A stretch of 14,909 nucleotides of DNA, taken from positions 1 through 14,909 of the forward strand of contig CAYPNT010000074.1 of the NCBI GenBank assembly GCA_964412235.1, given 5' to 3'. Positions 14,447 through 14,909 of the stretch are shown here, in pieces (positions within the stretch are counted from its first letter, which is position 1; every line of letters starts with the position of its first letter). The notes below the pieces were generated by a model. That model worked only from the letters and a program-made list of their open reading frames with translations. It searched no databases and was not told the origin of the DNA. A program made the translations under genes and the position numbers. This DNA is from JAYZQT01 sp964412235. GTDB taxonomy: Bacteria; Pseudomonadota; Alphaproteobacteria; MPNO01; UBA830.

Positions 14447-14909
14447 ATGACGCTGCTCAAAATTGCTCGAATGGGTCATCCCATTTTGCTTCAAACAGCT
14501 GAAGCAATCCCTGATCCAACGTCCGTCGGTATAGGCCGTTTGCTCGACGACATGGTTGAAACTATGGAAGACGCGACGGGCGTTGGATTAGCCGCGCCTC
14601 AGGTGTATGAAGGCCAAAGGGTAATTATTTTTAAAGCCCCACAGGAACGCACTGACGTGGCTTCCGTTGATACTGACTTTGCACCTTTAACAGCGCTCAT
14701 AAATCCCGAATTTGACCCAGTAAATGATGAAATCCAGACCGGTTGGGAAGGTTGCCTATCAATCCCAGGGCTAACGGGCGCAGTACCACGCTATCATAGA
14801 ATTGTTTACCGTGGCTACTTACCTTCAGGGGAACACGTTCAACGCGAGGCCACAAATTTTCATGCGCGCGTGGTACAGCATGAAATTGATCATCTGGATG
14901 GTGTATTAT
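14447..14909 (+). CDS. def: Peptide deformylase (partial, C-terminus outside window)
   Basis: This iron or zinc hydrolase removes the formyl group from the N-terminal Met of new proteins. All three peptide deformylase motifs are inside the window: G-V-G-L-A-A-P-Q (45-52), E-G-C-L-S (101-105, Cys103 is a metal ligand) and Q-H-E-I-D-H (144-149, His145 and His149 metal ligands, Glu146 catalytic). There are 154 codons before the right edge. Only the last segment, usually about 15-30 residues, is missing. ATG 14447 has only a weak AGAG ahead of it. The motifs are canonical (E-G-C-L-S rather than diverged), which suggests an active enzyme. It is divergent from rpsU. The usual partner fmt would lie beyond the edge, if present. 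Confidence 0.95.
   Translation, partial: MTLLKIARMGHPILLQTAEAIPDPTSVGIGRLLDDMVETMEDATGVGLAAPQVYEGQRVIIFKAPQERTDVASVDTDFAPLTALINPEFDPVNDEIQTGWEGCLSIPGLTGAVPRYHRIVYRGYLPSGEHVQREATNFHARVVQHEIDHLDGVL

Overview
The window looks like a chromosomal piece of an alphaproteobacterium, probably a Rhodospirillales-like lineage with a moderate, not GC-rich, base composition. This rests on the style of the ABC1 kinase (a K-V-A-Q motif in place of K-x-G-Q), the pepF-ABC1 pair, the form of the S21 protein and the biotin genes. It is an inference from protein family resemblance, not a taxonomic placement. No insertion sequence, tRNA, rRNA, CRISPR array or phage gene was seen.

Layout. Positions 1-395 (minus) hold the N-terminal part of a long-chain acyl-CoA synthetase that runs off the left edge. 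Divergent from it is an M3-family oligoendopeptidase (pepF, 460-2259), whose stop overlaps the GTG start of an ABC1/AarF/UbiB-type kinase gene (2256-3640). The kinase gene is split by a frameshift near 2700-2734. An AMP-dependent acyl/aryl-CoA ligase (3624-5261, minus) converges on it with a 17-base overlap. A 266-base intergenic region with a strong palindrome follows. Then come, on the plus strand, a cupin protein (5528-5983), a Baeyer-Villiger-type flavin monooxygenase (6144-7757), and a two-subunit thiamine-diphosphate enzyme resembling sulfopyruvate/phosphonopyruvate decarboxylase (7780-8292 and 8296-8913). Together with the divergent ligase this looks like a small accessory pathway acting on a 2-oxo acid, aldehyde or ketone. 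Its substrate cannot be read from sequence.

The next block is a biotin locus. bioB and bioA are on the minus strand (11266 down to 9016), and bioF and bioD on the plus strand (11285-13115). The two arms diverge from an 18-base gap containing a symmetric TATAATA element that can serve as a -10 box in both directions and would give near-leaderless mRNAs. No clear bioC or bioH is present. A generic SAM-dependent methyltransferase (13096-13944, minus) converges on bioD with a 20-base overlap.

The right end carries rpsU (ribosomal protein S21, minus, GTG start at 14262) with a textbook rho-independent terminator. Divergent from it is a peptide deformylase gene (def) that runs off the right edge.

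The parts most worth a second look are the cupin/monooxygenase/ThDP-enzyme cluster with its palindromic operator candidate, the altered Baeyer-Villiger fingerprint of the monooxygenase, the broken ABC1 kinase gene, and the symmetric promoter of the biotin locus.
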